A stretch of DNA of 64,000 nt from CALBRZ01 sp964511065. Lineage in GTDB: Bacteria; Planctomycetota; Planctomycetia; Pirellulales; S012-138. Below the pieces are notes generated by a model. The model was given only the letters and a program-made list of their open reading frames with translations. It ran no database searches and was not told the DNA's origin. Below are positions 63,250 to 64,000 of this stretch, piece by piece. The DNA is taken from positions 1 through 64,000 of the forward strand of contig CAZEEG010000016.1 of assembly GCA_964511065.1 (NCBI GenBank), given 5' to 3'. Each line of letters opens with the position of its first letter. The first letter of the stretch is position 1. The position numbers were made by a program, and so were the translations under genes.

Positions 63250-63730
63250 GGTTAGCCCCTTTCGAACTGTCTGTTTTCTATCTATCGGGGGGGCACCGCC
63301 CGCCTCAAGTTGTGCGAGCAGCCCCTGAGTTGTGCCCCCTGTGGGCAAACCTGGCCCCCCCTACCTTGGCAACAGGCATGGTAGACACCGCGGCCTGGAA
63401 TGGCAAATCAACGGCGCTCCCTGACCCGAATTACGAATTCGCCGAAAGGGTGGGACGTCTCATTCTGAGACACCTGCAAATGTTCAATCACGCAAGGCAG
63501 CTTCGCGCGCTATGTTGCGAACTGCGGCATCGTACACTCCGACAAATTCTCGCGGTCCACCACGGGTCGCAGAAAATCCGAATATCCACAAACGATTGAT
63601 ATTCAATGACTTAGAAATCTGAGACCGCCACAAAAGCCGGCACTCGGTCAATTTGGCATGCTGCATGCATTAAGACAGGCCGCCGTGAGCGATACGCGGC
63701 GTTGATGGCTTCTTGGGCGATCACGCCCTG

Positions 63731-63881
63731 GGGGCCGTAAGGCGCTTCCTGCGTTGCTCCAGCACACAACGAGTCGGCCCCAGGGGCCTCTGACGAAACG
63801 TATATATGGGATGGGATCCCCCTCGCCGTCCCGTATGGTCACAGTGGCAGTGACACGTCAGAGGCCCCTTTTTGTTTTTTT
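63731..63881 (+). ncRNA. Candidate multi-stem RNA ending in a terminator
   Basis: First stem GGGGCCG (63731-63737)/CGGCCCC (63775-63781) encloses CGTTG/CAACG (63752-63756/63767-63771). A second, perfect 13-bp stem GGGGCCTCTGACG (63783-63795)/CGTCAGAGGCCCC (63856-63868) encloses two smaller hairpins (ATATGGGA/TCCCGTAT with one wobble, GTCAC/GTGAC), a multibranch layout. T5-G-T7 follows (63869-63881). No ORF runs in. It may be a small RNA, or a regulatory RNA for a gene to the right. Confidence 0.4.
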
Positions 63882-63949
63882 GGCTGGCGCGGCCGGGCAT
63901 CCACTGGACCATGCCGGAGTGACACGTCAGAGGCCCCTTTTTGTTTTTT
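63849..63949. repeat. 32-bp direct repeat of the terminator 3' arm
   Basis: The 32 bases at 63849-63880 (ending CGTCAGAGGCCCC plus T-run) recur perfectly at 63918-63949. Only the 3' arm and T-tract are duplicated; the second copy has no 5' arm of its own and could pair with the same 5' arm at 63783. Confidence 0.9.
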
Positions 63950-64000
63950 GGTCGGCCTGCTCTCTTATTGGCGAATGCTGCCGCATTGGTTACGCGGCCT

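Larger units (their letters stand above)
63250..64000. other. Gene-free right end with structured RNA/terminator locus
   Basis: 751 bp without a supported gene. The last 270 bp contain stacked inverted repeats and a duplicated terminator half (listed). A GGGACGTCTC-ATT-CTGAGACACCT hairpin-like sequence lies near 63451-63474. Confidence 0.55.

Overview
The window reads as a GC-rich chromosomal scaffold from a member of the Planctomycetota, probably Pirellulales-like. This is inference from gene content: an FHA-GAF histidine kinase, a secreted BNR/PIG-L-like/CBM9-like protein, a large double-vWA membrane protein, a PAC2 protein, a GldA/GldFG-type ABC exporter with a DUF4340 partner, an EF-G away from rpsL-rpsG, and long intergenic gaps. 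No 16S rRNA, tRNA or marker tree supports the placement. Three runs of exactly 100 N show it is a draft scaffold.

Layout. 1-2.4 kb: a partial FHA-GAF sensor kinase and a receiver-only regulator. 3-6.7 kb: ApbE flavin transferase, DedA membrane protein and cysteine desulfurase. 6.7-8.3 kb: a gene-free stretch with a candidate small RNA, a strong terminator, a copy of a dispersed repeat and a gap. 8.3-11 kb: a DUF997-type small membrane protein translationally coupled to a sodium:solute symporter with a large soluble insert. 11.2-14.8 kb: moeA, hisH, an SDR and a YjfB-like peptide. 14.9-18.2 kb: the BNR multidomain protein. 18.5-23.4 kb: an LTA-synthase-like sulfatase-fold enzyme, a lipoprotein, DUF488, MOSC and an outer-membrane beta-barrel. 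23.5-31.4 kb: purH, family-4 UDG, a YtcJ-type amidohydrolase, an FHA protein and mutL. 32-35.6 kb: a BarA-type hybrid kinase. 35.8-39.3 kb: a DevB-DevC-DevC export operon with no ATPase gene. 39.9-43.5 kb: a Cys/His-rich secreted protein, rpsL-rpsG and an M16 peptidase. 43.9-49.8 kb: the Gld-like ABC system. 50.7-53.6 kb: rpmE-prfA-prmC. 54-64 kb: PAC2, the vWA protein, argC, fusA, a secreted SRPNIFGG-repeat protein and a structured RNA/terminator locus.

How the genes fit together. Most of the window is housekeeping: translation (rpsL, rpsG, rpmE, prfA, prmC, fusA), DNA repair (mutL, UDG) and biosynthesis (hisH, argC, purH, moeA, iscS-type). Signalling is represented by two kinases, a stand-alone receiver and two FHA proteins. 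The cell envelope is represented by two ABC exporters, the phosphoglycerol-transferase-like enzyme, the beta-barrel, and several secreted proteins of unknown role.

Unusual structure lies mostly between genes. There are at least eight short tandem arrays (14-40 bp units), all intergenic. About 125 bp occurs twice in inverted orientation around the cysteine desulfurase. One hairpin element is repeated upstream of apbE. A multi-stem RNA-like locus with a duplicated terminator half lies at the right end. I found no CRISPR array, transposase, prophage, rRNA or convincing tRNA.
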